Below are positions 20,314 through 31,629 of a DNA stretch of 64,000 bases, in pieces. Below the pieces are notes generated by a model that ran no database searches, was not told the origin of the DNA, and worked only from the letters and a program-made list of their open reading frames with translations. Each line of letters starts with the position of its first letter. The stretch's first letter is position 1. Location of the stretch: contig NOKP01000005.1 of NCBI GenBank assembly GCA_002682825.1, positions 806,001-870,000 on the forward strand. Direction: 5' to 3'. This DNA comes from Neonectria sp. B-13 (taxonomy: Eukaryota > Ascomycota > Sordariomycetes > Hypocreales > Nectriaceae). Both the position numbers and the translations under genes were made by a program.

Positions 20314-20495
20314 TGTAAGGGTTAGCGTACACAGGGTGAATCAGAAGGTAGGGGTTAAGGTGTATTAAGACTTCCACTTGGCAAGCATCTCTCGAGGGCT
20401 TGCCGAGCGGTCCTAATGTAGGTCTTAGGCTGGGGCTAAGTCATGTGATCTAGCCTGGTAGGGACCCTTTGGGGCCCTTAGCTTATCTCCTTACA
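20314..20495 (+). mobile_element. Solo LTR, 182 bp, with 5-bp target duplication
   Basis: Begins TGTAAGG and ends CCTTACA (7-bp perfect inverted ends with TG...CA). It is flanked directly by ATAGT at 20,309-20,313 and ATAGT at 20,496-20,500. These are the hallmarks of an LTR-retrotransposon LTR left by recombination between its two LTRs. Internal composition is GC-balanced, unlike its surroundings, so it inserted after most RIP of the island or escaped RIP because of its length. No reverse transcriptase or integrase of the parent element is in the window. Confidence 0.88.
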
Positions 20496-20504
20496 ATAGT
20501 CTTC

Positions 20505-20930
20505 TTTTACTTAAGTATAATATTATACTTAATACTTAGTATCACGGCCCAGGTTGGGACTAGGCAGTTACAACCGGCAGAACTATAACGTACCCACTTT
20601 TTCTCACCAATCACAGAAGGACCGCGACTTACAGGAATGACGTTGCTCCTGGAACGATAGCGCTCCAGGACCGACGCGCTCCTGAGCATCGTCGCTCTAC
20701 GTTATATATATATACATTCATTTAGTACATTAGATATGAGCCTTAAGCTCCTTAGCTATCAATAACATTACTTGGTTATATAATAACTTACTTTTGCATA
20801 TTACTATTGTGGCCTATATTGCTTACTATAACGTCCTGATCCACTTGATCATTAAATTACACACCTTAGACCTACCCTAGACCCCTAGGTTAAGCCTAAC
20901 TGTTATACTTAGCTACTTAAATATCTTAAG
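20505..20930. repeat. Copy of the 0.84-1.27 kb repeat, partly unmutated
   Basis: Collinear with 840-1270. It includes the GC-balanced core from about 20,545 to 20,700 (e.g. CGGCCCAGGTTGGGACTAGG) and ends with GGTTAAGCCTAACTG. Probably part of a retroelement; no ORF remains. Confidence 0.7.
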
Positions 20931-20992
20931 TACCTAAGCTTTAATATAAAGATAAGTACTAATATTAAAGCTATATTTAGATATAATAATCC

Positions 20993-22984
20993 TTAATTAC
21001 TATTGAAACTACTATTTAGACTACTATTTCTATTTATCTATAATTGTACTAAATAGTTATATGTTTCCTTTGCTTAAGCTTAATAAGGGAATAGATCTTT
21101 AGATTTTAAACCTAATTATTAACTTTTGCCCTTTCTAGCTTCCTAAAACTCTCTTTACTAAATCCCTTTATATAGCTTTATAGCTAATATTAGAGATAAT
21201 TATAGTAGGATTCCCTTAGTTTCTAATATATTACTCCTTTAGCTATAGGTTAGTTAGAATAATATTATTTATTAACTATATAATCTATAAGGTATAAATA
21301 GGATTATATAGCTTCTTAAGGAACTCTTTCTCTATAGTAGTAATATTATTATTCCTTTCTAGCTTTAAAGATAGCCTTTCTAGAAAGAGTTATTTTATTA
21401 TAATCTATTAGACTATTATTATATTAAGCTATATTTCTTTTTATAATAGAATATTATAGTTAAAGACTATTAATTAGACTAACTTTTTAGGTTTAAAGTA
21501 GTTAATTATAGGCTATTTTATATACTTTAGGTTAAATCTTTAAGTTATAATTTATAGTATAGAAATAAGGCTTAGATATTCTTTTTATTTATTATATAGA
21601 TTATATAAAAGCTTATATATATAGCTTAATAAAGGCTTATTAAGCTATAATATAATTTAAATAAAAGTAGTTATTTTATATAATTAGTAATATAATTATT
21701 ATATTATATAAAAGGTTAAATAAAATATAAAAAGGTAATTTAAAAAGTATAAAGATTAGGCTTTTATTCTAAGGAGTTTTAGCCTTTTTTAAGATTTAGC
21801 TTTTCTAGCTAATTAAAGTAATAAAACTTATACTTTAACTTTATAATAAAAACTTTTATTTCCTTAAGTTATTATTACTTTAGACTTAAGTATTAAGCTT
21901 ATTATACTATTATTTTTTCTATTTTCTTTTATACTATTTAATCTTTAGCTTTTTCTTTAGGTATATACTACTAAGGACTATTATATTTAAATAATAATCC
22001 TTAATAGTATATACTTAAAGAAAGAGCTAAAGATTAAATTATATAAAAGAAAATAGAAAAAATAAAAGTATAATAAGCTTAATATTTAAGTTTAAAGTAA
22101 TAATAACTTAAGAAAATAAAAGTTTCTATTATAAAGTTAAAATATAAGTTTTACTATCTTAATTAGCTAGAAAAGCTAGATCTTAGAAAAGCTAGATCTT
22201 AAAAAAGCTAAACCTTAAAAAGCTAAATCTTAAAAAAGACTAAAATCTCTTAAAATATAAGCTTAATCTTTATACTTTCTAAGTTATCTCTTTATATTCT
22301 ATTTAACTTTTTATATAATATAATAATTATAATACTAATTATATAAAATAACTATTTAAATTATACTATAGCTTAATAAGCTTTTATTAAACTATATATA
22401 TAAACTCTTATATAACCTATATAGTAAATTAAAAAAATATTTAAGCTTTATTTCTATATTATAAATTATAGCTTAAAAATCTAGTTTAAAATATATAAAA
22501 TAGTTTATAATTATCTATTTTAGACCTAAAGAATTAATCTAATTAATAATCTTTAGTTATAATATTTTATTATAAAAGAAAATATAGCTTAATATAGTAA
22601 TTACTTAATTAATTATAATAGAATAGCTCTTTCTAAAGAGACTAACTCTAAAGCTAGAAAGGAATAATAATATTATTACTATAGAAAAAAAGTTCCTTAA
22701 GAAGCTATATAACTCTATTTATACCTTATAAATTATATAGTTAATAAGTAATACTATATTAACTAATCTATAATCAAAGGAATAATATATTAGAAAGTAA
22801 AAGAATCCTATTATATAAAGGGATTTAGTAGAAGGAGTTTAAAGAGGGTAAAAGTTAATAATTAGGTTTAAAATCCAAAGATCTATCTTCTTATTAAGCT
22901 TAAGTAAAGGAAATATATAACTGTTTAGTATAATTATAGATAAGTAGAAATAGTAGTCCAAATAGTAGTTTTAATAGTAGTTAA
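20993..22984. repeat. About 2-kb imperfect palindrome (two inverted repeat copies)
   Basis: The left arm (20,993-21,988) and right arm (21,989-22,984) are reverse complements along their whole length, centred on ATTTAAAT at about 21,985-21,992. Matching landmarks: 'aactactatttagactac' at 21,007 against 'gtagtccaaatagtagtt' at 22,953; 'ttccttaaggaagc'-type blocks at about 21,320 and 22,690; and the TAAGATTTAGC series near 21,790 and 22,190. Differences are mostly transitions. The arms look like two copies of one repeat of about 1 kb in head-to-head orientation with no spacer, each mutated by RIP afterwards. Confidence 0.85.
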
Positions 22985-23338
22985 AGCTATATATAAAGAG
23001 ATATATATTCTATAGGGAAATACCTATAGCTATCTTAACTATAATACTAGCATTTCCTATAATAGACTTCCCACTTATTACTAAAGCATACACTAAACTC
23101 AGCTACTACTAATAGCTTAGCTATAATATCTCTCTAGACCTAAGTACTAGTATAGAACTCAGGTGTAATAGGAGTACTGCTAGAATACATAGTTAGATAA
23201 AGCAGATGGATTAGAAGTAGAAGGTAGTATTCTTATTAATATATAAGCTGAAGCTTACCCTTCAATTCTAAAGAGAGGCAAGCGTTTAGGTAAGGAGACG
23301 CAGCCGCAAGGCGCGGGCTATGTGACCAAAGTACTAAA

Positions 23339-23850
23339 GGCTGGCACTATAACATTAGGCTTGTCAATGCCATTAAAGTTGCTTATCTGGTTGAGTTTTA
23401 AGTTCCTATTGCTAATTTCCTTAGATTTATACTCATTATTACTCTTATTAAGCATTACTTAATATACCTTCTAACTTATAATCTAAAGCTTAGTCTTAAT
23501 AATACTAGCTATAGCTAGAGATATATTAATACTACCTTTAACTATAAGCTATAGACTAATAATAGTTATACTAAAGATCTTAAAGAAGGCTTTAAAGAAG
23601 GAAATATTAAGGATAATACTTAACTACTTATAAAAGACTTTAGTAACTACCTTAAGTATAAATACACTTATAATATCTCCCTTATTATAAAATGTTAGAT
23701 AGCTCTAGCTTAGATCTAGGGGTAGTTCTAGCTTAGTAGTGATGAGCATAAAGCCAAAGCTGGTCTTAATGTTAAGCTTGAGGAGAGCCTAGGTAAGGAT
23801 GTGTCCTTCGTATGATACATCTCCTTTGGCGCATGACCATGACTCGTCGA
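23339..23850 (-). pseudogene. RIP-mutated duplicate of part of the GH18 chitinase gene
   Basis: Aligns base for base with 61,529-62,041 in the chitinase gene, same orientation, with only about one base of length difference. Landmarks: GGCTTGTCAATGCCATTAAA here against GGCTTGTCGATGCCGTCAAA there; and GGATGTGTCCTTCGTATGAT against GGATGTGTCCTTCGTACGAC. Almost all differences are C-to-T or G-to-A in this copy, with many stops created. The right end (about 23,800-23,850) is nearly identical and similarity stops abruptly at 23,850. It is a gene fragment trapped at the edge of the island, from this chitinase or a close paralogue. Confidence 0.88.
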
Positions 23851-23908
23851 TTTTCCTTTGTTCCTCTATGCTTGTCAGCAGTTAACCGTTTCAAAACTTG
23901 CCCCGGGT

Positions 23909-26029
23909 CTAGTCCCACTTGACGGCGATCGGCACATGATTGCCAGAGAACCGGGAGCCATCAAACCATAGTTCGAACCGCAGATCTGCGGGACCGACGA
24001 TGACCCGCACATCAAACCGGCAGATGTAGAAAAGGTAGCCTCGCCGTATGCAGGACCCTCGCTTCTTCTTGAGGATCAGCTGACTCTGTTGGACACCGGT
24101 AAGGTTGCTCTTGACTGAGCACAGTTTTGTCGCGCCGGCTGTTTTTCGGACGAAAAAGGGTCCGTCAGGTCGATGATTCTCTCTCAATTCATGCTCACAT
24201 GGATCTGCAACGCACCTTGCTTCAAACTCGGGGGTAGAAACGATCGCTCATTGTGGGATACCACAATCTCGGCGTCCCAGGATCTCGTTGTGTCTCCCGG
24301 ACCCAGCCTGATGTCAAACGTCTTCGCCAATGAGGAGTTCGGGTTGATTACATCCCCCTGCTCAGGCCATCAATAAAAAATCCAACGAGACCGAAGCTCA
24401 CCAGCCCTGGGGAGTGATCCTCATACGCACCTTGCGGATAAGCCACTGAATTTGGTTAATAGCCCATTTCTGGTTGGGGATAAAAGCATCATCCTGGATA
24501 TCCTCGTCGAAGTGGATGGCTGGCTGGTATAGCTCTCGGACCACAATACCGTAGCTCGCTCGAGCTATCCGTGTCGCTAATACTGCCATGTCTCCCGTCT
24601 CCATCTTCTGCTGTTGGTCTAAGAGAAGACCACGCACCACGACTAGCTGGGGATCCTGACATGGAACGACAACAATTTGGCGGGCATTGGGGTGGTTGTA
24701 GTTCGAGAGCCGCTGGTGGATCGTGTCTCGTACGTAGGCCGAGCTACCCAACCCTCCGGCCAGAATCATGTACTCCTGGGTTATGACATCAGCTTGCAGT
24801 TGGGTCTTTGGCAACTGGCAGTCCTCACCACTTGCTCATTCATCCCGTTTTCACTCATCCAATCTAGCTGTTCCTTTATTCGTTTCATGATCCCCTCGAT
24901 TTGCACATCAAAGAGGGACTGGATTTCTTCCCTGTTTATAGTTAGTTATCTGCCAGTACTGCAACAGAACGGTGGCGACTCACTGGGAGAAAAGCATTCG
25001 TCCCTCCTCAACTTTAATGCCTGGGTGACTGAAATCATACGACACCCCTTCTAGCTGAATCTTGAAGACCTTTTGCATATATACCTTTTCGCCAAACTTG
25101 TGCTTGACCGTCTTAAAATGGTGGTTCCTAGCAATCCGCGCCGTAAATTCGGCAGGAAGTCGCTCTTGAGCGTCGGGATACGCAGCTAGGCGTTGAGCAA
25201 CTAACCGAGCAAAGGCTCTATCAATGAGTGACGAGCCGATACCAATACCTCTAACGGCTGAAACTTGCGACATCTGCGGGAACGAGGTATGATTTGAAGT
25301 GACACGCATCAGGGCCAGATCAGTCGTACCGCCGCCCGCGTCGACGGTTAGGAACATGCTGCCCACGTTAAACTTGATGGCGCTCGTCTTGAGCGTCGCC
25401 ACAGCCGCAGCCTCCGCCTCAGTCAGATCGACATGTGCGGTATGCCGCGGCCCTTCGATGCCAAATCCAGCATCTCGGACTATGCCTTTGAAAGTATTGA
25501 TGATTGCCATATTTGTCCACGTTGTAGGCACGCTAAAGAGGAACAACACCGCCATATCTTTCCAGCCTCCAATATGCCGATTTCCAATCTGCATCTCAAT
25601 AGTCTCCTTGATATGGGCGTAGATCTGCTGAAGGTAATCCCTCAAGAACCGCTGAGCTTCGGCCGTGTCTCGCGGGGCGTTGGAGAGCCCCTGTTGCTGC
25701 GCTGCGGTCAATGTGTCTCCGTCCAGGAAGATCTTAAAGAACTCGTGCCGAGTCCTGCCTGGCACGGTAGTGTCATCATCTGCGCATATGAAGCCCCAAG
25801 ATAGTAAGCTGCCGTCGGCATTGTAGACGAGAGCTGTGGGCACTTTGCGCTCTCCTCGATCCCCACTGCCCGGCCAGTCGTTGATGACCTGGATGGGAGT
25901 GCAGGGTGTCATCCAGGCGACGCCTGAACATGTCAACTCACTTGCACTCATGAAACACGATTCCACACACCTACCCGTGAAGGTTGTACCTAGGTCAACG
26001 GATACGAGAATGTCTGGTTGATTGTCCAT
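23909..26029 (-). CDS. Hsp70-like actin-fold ATPase
   Basis: Six exons on the minus strand: 26029-25975, 25923-24984, 24931-24829, 24775-24431, 24357-24216, 24138-23909; introns 51-77 bp, all GT-AG; product 604 aa. Nucleotide-binding-domain motifs are present: phosphate 1 VSVDLGTTFTGVAW at the N-terminus, phosphate 2 LTVDAGGGTTDLAL in the middle, and the adenosine motif YMILAGGLGSSAYV at about 365-380. The rest resembles fungal HSP12A-type Hsp70-like proteins rather than true chaperones. The C-terminal part (VKSNLTGV, then FDVRVIVGPADLRFELWFDG) is the conserved fungal ending instead of a substrate-binding domain. Such proteins are expanded in filamentous fungi and have no defined substrate. 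The gene appears intact. Its 3' end lies only 59 bp from the chitinase-derived pseudogene. Confidence 0.88.
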
Positions 26030-26611
26030 CTTTCGAATTATCTGAGCTGCCTGGGCTCGTGCGCGGGAAGGCCGCCGTTCAATGTTCAACGTAGTCAGAT
26101 AGGAACACAGTAAGGTAGCTCAATCTGCTCAAGGAAAGCTGCCCAAAAGCACTAGCCCACTGAGCAGCAAATTTATGATTATCAAAAACATGACACGTGT
26201 AGGCTGACTACTTTGCCCCAACCAGGGTTTGGCCTGGCCGACAGCCTGGGTGGCCCCCAAAGCAACAACAGCCACCGAGGGCCACGGGTGGACTTCGGAT
26301 ATCAGACTGGCCAGACCTATTGGTCAAGCCACGAGTTTCTAATATACGGCAGCTGGTCTGGGTCTTCCCGGCCTGTCTCATGGCTGACTAGGGGCTGCGA
26401 GGGCGGAAGAGAACAGGTTACTCGGCTGTGCAAAACCAGTCGTAGGGTAGTTTCTCGAACGTGCCGTAAGAGCTTGATGTACGTATTAAGTAAGGTATTG
26501 TAATCCTAACTGTCCATACTCCCCTCGAGTGAGATACCAATTCTTTTAATTTTTTTCACTCGTCTTCAACATTATCAACCGGGCCTCGACTCGTCCTCCC
26601 CTCCCCTCGAG
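26030..26611. other. Shared upstream region of two divergent genes
   Basis: Lies between the Hsp70-like gene (-) and the membrane protein gene (+). No ORF with support. A pyrimidine-rich stretch with TTTTTTTCACTC at about 26,550 directly precedes the start at 26,612, as is common in fungal promoters. Confidence 0.45.
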
Positions 26612-27750
26612 ATGTCAACGACACGGACACAAACTGGTTCCAACTCTATCACCAGCACCGTACTATCGTCAACGACCAGTGCCACATCTGGCTGTTCGCC
26701 GGGTGTCTCGACAGGTGAGCTTGCCGGGGCTGTGGTCGGCTGTGCCCTTGGTGGACTCATCTTCGGCTTCGCAGCCGCCTGGCTTCTTCTCCGCCGCCGC
26801 TGGAAGAAGTCCAGCGGCCGCCAAGCGGGCAGTGTTGCTGTGGTTGACGCCTCTCACGAACCAAAGGAGCATGTGCTGCCTACGGTGGCCACCGGTTCCT
26901 CTATCAACGACACTCAACTTGACCAGTTCCTCCTAAGCGCGACGCCAGATAGAGAGATTGGAACGGAATTGCGGAGTTTAGGGGACCTCATCCAGCAGCA
27001 TGTCGAAAACAATTACTATCTTGGACCGACCCCCGTCGGCGCGTCAGTCTCGTCACAGGGCCTTGTAAATCTCGGGTTTACGCAGCTGAATGCAGAGGCT
27101 GTTGCTGCCTTGTGCGCCCAGCCAGAATTCCGTCAAGTCGGCATACGTCATGTCATCTCGGAAATTGTCTTCAGAAGCATTGACGTTCACTCTTGTAGCC
27201 GTCTCTCGATGCTGCCGGCGCCTGTGGCCGCATTTCTCCAGTCAATCCCCCCAGCAGAGCATCAGGATGTCAATCCTCATGGTAAGCCCCCGCAAAATGA
27301 CCCTTCAGCGTGGCAGAACTCTAATGCGGCTTCCCTCCACTAGCAATGTCAGTGGCGGCATCCAAATGGCGCCAGCTCTCAGCCATGCTTCTCCACCCAA
27401 GCCCCCTGGACCGGAGCCCTCTACCAATCTCCGAGTCTGTGGCCTCTCACCAGGCGCTAGCCTTGGCCAACGCTCTCAACACCTTCCTGCATTACTTCGT
27501 GGCACCTGACGAGGCCAGTCGACAAGAGCAAACCAACCACCTGCAAGCAGTTATCGTCGAGTGTACCAAGCTTGGCTATGTGCTTCTTTCCCAGCCTAGC
27601 GACTGGCAGTTTGTGTTTAAGGGCGGTGGTGCGAGCACGAGGCAACGGGGGGTAGTGGTCTGTGCCGGGTTAGACAAGCTCGGTCCTCCGAATGGAAGTC
27701 GATACAGCTCTCCGCGACGAGTTGTCGAGCCAGTGTTAATTCCTTCATGA
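26612..27750 (+). CDS. Single-pass membrane protein, fungal conserved hypothetical
   Basis: Two exons, 26612-27281 and 27344-27750, with a 62-bp intron (GTAAGC...CTAG); product 358 aa. A Ser/Thr-rich N-terminus of about 35 residues, likely outside the cell and O-glycosylated, is followed by one helix (GELAGAVVGCALGG, LIFGFAAAWLLL) and an immediate basic stop-transfer RRRWKK. The cytoplasmic portion has no domain I can name; it includes HVENNYYLGP and, near the end, LLSQPSDWQFVFKGGG. The architecture resembles fungal membrane proteins with mid-type Ser/Thr-rich stalks. No classical signal peptide, so probably a type III anchor. Function unknown. Confidence 0.8.
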
Positions 27751-28830
27751 AAATCATTCTTCATTGACCAGGGTTGCCCATGCATTATGGTATCAGTTGG
27801 CAGGTCATTGTACTTTGTGTTGACTCTGACTTTCTCCGCACAAGTCTTTCAGAGGCACCTTGGTACCAAACAAGGATTTGACCCAATTAGAATCACCAAT
27901 ATCAAGACTACATCTAATAGTCCAGAGCCTAATTTAGGCAGCAGTAGAATTCTCTATGGTTAGTAATTGCAATGATCCCGTGCTGATGCTCGAACTGTCT
28001 TCGCTTTCGCTGCTGCTCCCACCGGAATAGCTACTCCGTAGTGGGGTTGTAAAGGTGATGTGGAGAGGCAAAGGAGGGTACATGCGGTGGTGCCTCTGCA
28101 CTGCCAAGGGGATGCTCTTGTCTTACTGCATATTCAGTTCCCGCCACCAAGCTAGCCTACCAATAAAAGCCTTGGCTTTAGGCGGAGGTTCCCTAGTCGA
28201 GCACAGCCGCGCTGTTGGGTCTTGCATCACCAAACTCACGGCTGCCACACCACTTGGGCTTGAAACACAACGAGTAGAGATCGACTGAGAGCGTGCCTTG
28301 AATCCTTCAGCCGGTCTTCGGGGCTTCGTAAGCTGGCAAGCACCAGCTCCTTGATCCCCTCGCTCGCCAGCCCTTCAGCCCATGCTAGTGTATATCTCCA
28401 CCGCACAGGACAATCTCCAAATACTTTCAACATTCTTTGTTTTTGTTGTAACGCACCCTCAAGCATTGAGTGGACCTTGGGTACCACCTGTCTGGGATTG
28501 TGAAAAGCCACCAATACGACGGCAGCCGGGGAAAGTACGACGCAGACGTTTATTTTGGTACCGGCTCCCTCTGGGAATCCAGCCTGCCTACTACGTTAGT
28601 GAGGTGCATCCCACGCGAGGTTGTGCGATCCTCCCCCTCCTCCCTTCGGCCCTGTTCAGCCCTCGCGAACCTGCGAAACCTGTCAGTAGGATCGCCATGC
28701 GAATAAACAGGTGGATAGTCAAGGCGGCCTCTTCAGCGAGATTCGCCTTCTGGAATCCTCCCCCGCAAATAATAGACAGCCAGCACCGCTTATTCGTGTT
28801 TCCTTCTGTTGTGTGACCCCACAATCCACA
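27751..28830. other. Intergenic, no gene supported
   Basis: About 1.1 kb between two plus-strand genes. Short overlapping frames on both strands (28,055-28,816) show no motif. An upstream in-frame extension of the next gene begins at 28,711 but is probably 5' leader. Confidence 0.45.
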
Positions 28831-30006
28831 ATGCGCGGTTCCATTAACCCCCTCCGCCACCTAGCCTCCTTGGCTATCGAGTACGACCAAGTCCCCAATG
28901 AAGTTCGCTCCTTCCTGGAGCTCCTGCGCATCTGTAACCAAGACCTCCAGCGCCTTATCGAAGTCCGAAATGAACACCTCGCCATCCTCGAGAAGCAGCC
29001 AGCGGCGCTCGAGCGCGTCAATAACATTATCGAGAGAGCACACCGACAGCTCGCCAACGTCTATAAGCTTGTCGAAAAGTGCCGGCCGGAGGCACACGAG
29101 GGCAAACTGAGTTTCCGCAACAGGTGGAAATGGGTCTTTGTCGACTCGATGGAATTCCGCAACCAAGAGCCTGTCATAAGTCGCCATCATGCTGCTGTGC
29201 TCGCGGAGCTCAGCTTTGTTCGGCATATTGCCCTCTTCACTGATGTTGGCAACCAGCCAAAGCCCGAAGAAAGACACAACATTGAAAAAGGGCCCTTTGA
29301 ATTTGAAAATATTGCGCTCCTAGGAGACCTCATCGGAGATCTCATCGGAGATCTCTCAGGTGCGTCAAGCTGTGCTTAGTATTCCACTGCTCTTTCCATG
29401 ACAGACCTCTAATCTTTCACAGTGTCTAGCAACGACCGAACCTTACCTCCTCAGAACACGGTACCGACTGTCACACCACCGCATGTAGTCAACCTAAAGC
29501 CGAGTAAAGTAAATATGGCATCTTGGCCATCTACTTCATGGCCGCCTCCCCCCCGACAAGAGCTACCCGAGTCTGCTGCCAACCACAACCTTCAAAGCCT
29601 ACACCCCAGTCTGAATCGCTCGACATGTACATTACCGACATTGAACTTTGACGATGAGAAGGAAGTTGTAGTGGGCAGCAGACAAGATGAGGACAAAGAA
29701 GTTGTTCAGGGCACTCAGCAATACGATGGCAAGGAAGTTGTACAGGAAAGTGCACAAGAAAAGTTGGAGGGTCGGCGCATAGTCCTGAACTCGACCGACA
29801 ACACTGGATTATACTATTTGCTCGGGGACGAGGTTGAAGCATTCTCTTGCTCATTTCCTCCAACATCGGATATGGCCAACCTGCGCCATTCGCGTGACGG
29901 TTCTGCCGGCTCTAGCCAGATGTCGGCTGCAGAAACTACAACACAAAATACAGGGTTGGAACAGCTCAGCACCATTCAACCAGAGTTGATGTACAACCGC
30001 AGGTAG
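28831..30006 (+). CDS. Fungal helical N-terminal-domain protein, unknown function
   Basis: Two exons, 28831-29359 and 29423-30006, with a 63-bp intron (GTGCGT...CACAG); product 370 aa. The ATG at 28,831 has a good context (ccacaATGc). The first 180 residues are strongly helical (VRSFLELLRICNQDLQRLIE, then RVNNIIERAHRQLANVYKLV) and recall the N-terminal helical domains of fungal STAND proteins, here without an NTPase. The second exon encodes a low-complexity, acidic and Ser/Thr/Pro-rich tail with three short repeats of KEVV (DEKEVVVG, EDKEVVQG, DGKEVVQE). A short repeat DLIGDLIGDL precedes the intron. No catalytic motif. It could be a signalling partner or a solitary effector-like domain; that is inference. 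Confidence 0.75.
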
Positions 30007-31629
30007 TTCTCAAATTTAGAATTCAAACCCACTTAGATTACTATGAGAGGACGATATTCTCAAGTAGGGAATGCGGAAAATTTAGCTAAAACGAAGTGCA
30101 CATTGTCTAGGAGAATAATATGGCTGAAGTCAAGAGCCTGGATGGCTGTATTGCATTGCAGAATAGCTGAAACATTGTATTAATATATCCGCTTTGCCGC
30201 AATGACATGAATCAACTTTGTGTAGTGTCAAACTGTAAGAAAGCCATCAGGACAGCTGCACAACTGGGATACTGTTAAGACATCATCCATATGAAAGGCG
30301 TAAATGTGACTTACGCGGCTGTTGGTCTAGGAGCCTTAAATGGTTGATGGTCATGGGGTAGTGGGGGAGGGTTAGCGAACGGCACCGCCCGTGAGTAGGC
30401 TCCGGCTCTGGGATCTCATGGCGCCGGGAATAACGTCCACCAAAAGAAACGGAGGGAGCATTGAAGATCTGAAGTTAAAAAAAAAAAAGGAGGAAGTTTT
30501 TCCTCTTACCCCATTGACCCCAGCACGCTCGAGGCTACAGACCATAGCTACATACACAAATGACGCGCGCACGCTTACTTCTCCTTTCTTTCCTTTTCTT
30601 GCCGCCTTTGACACCAATGATACCAACTTCCACCATCCCCTAACCCTGCCTCGCCTGGCCAATGAACGCGTCTGCTTTCACTTGAATTTGCTTTCACTGG
30701 ACGATGCCTACGCGACCAATGAGGACGCGAAACCCTAGAGTAAGCGCGTTCTGATTTCACTGAAATCAGTCCCGCGCATAAAGGGTAAGATAAGGTTTGT
30801 ATTTTGCCCAGACACCCCTGCAAGGGTTGGATCCACAATGTATAAGGATGTAACTACCCTTTCGAGGAACCCGAAAAGGGCTGTCAGTTGCCGACGACCT
30901 TCGGTCCCGGAAGAGGTCCGGTGCATAGAAATACCTGTAGCTGATGCCCTCCTTGATTAAGGGCTTCCAACGCAATACACGCCTTTTAGCGCCACCCCTA
31001 TGGTACAAATGTTGGTGATAACAACATTACGTAGCCAAATTCATGATTATAATTGCGGGCCGGCATCCACACGAGAAGGAAAGTCGCATTCTGGGACTTA
31101 AAGCGGCGGGGCCGATTCCAGATAGTGACGAGAGTCCACTGCTAGAGCGCTGCACATGCTCGTGAGCCCCACTGTAGCTCAGCTGTAACACCTGCCAACA
31201 GCAGGGAATTTGTGAAGCCTATGGGTTTGAGATGCCCCTCTTGGTAGTCTTTCAGCATCGCAAGTTGTGTGGTTCACATTCGCGGCGGCGAAAAGGGTCA
31301 CTCGTTGACTCACCGGTTGCTGCCTAGAAGCGGTTTGCAGTGGCAGAATCATCCGGAAGATTTCTAAGTTCGAAAGACTAAAGAAATGGGTGTGTAAGGA
31401 TTCATATGCGACTGCATAAAGTTACACTAAAGCATCTATAGGTATTGATATTAATAACGCCACGTTATATCTAGTCTAGAACTTTATTAATGGATATGAG
31501 ATCTATTTATATGATTATAGCACCAATCTATATTATCTAGTTCTGCACATACTGTGAATGGGTTTTGTATGTGACTGCATGGTAGCTGCATATGACTGCG
31601 CGATGCTCAATGAGTATCTGTAAGTACCT
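30007..31629. other. Long intergenic region
   Basis: About 1.6 kb without a supported gene. Overlapping frames at 30,372-30,838 on both strands cross a poly-A tract and show no domain. It holds a perfect 19-nt palindrome at 30,751-30,769. Confidence 0.45.
30751..30769. repeat. Perfect 19-nt palindrome
   Basis: CTGATTTCA-C-TGAAATCAG, flanked on the left by GCGCG and on the right by CGCGC. It resembles in layout the hairpin repeats at 4.9 and 6.6 kb but not in sequence. Could be a regulatory dyad or an element end. Confidence 0.5.

Larger units (their letters stand above)
19136..23338. repeat. Large AT-rich RIP island with nested repeats
   Basis: About 4.2 kb of very AT-rich DNA without coding potential, made of nested repeat relics described separately: a RIP-mutated LTR, a less mutated repeat unit, an intact solo LTR, a copy of the 0.8-1.3 kb repeat and a large palindrome. 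Islands of normal GC (about 19,905-20,080; 20,314-20,495; 20,545-20,700) are the less mutated or younger pieces. Boundaries are sharp: the left one follows the GC-balanced sequence ending near 19,135, and the right one grades into a RIP-mutated chitinase fragment. Confidence 0.85.

Noticed and set aside
30372..30838. Overlapping ORFs of about 90-115 codons on both strands
   Set aside because: They cross a poly-A/poly-T tract, have low-complexity translations and show no splice or domain support.
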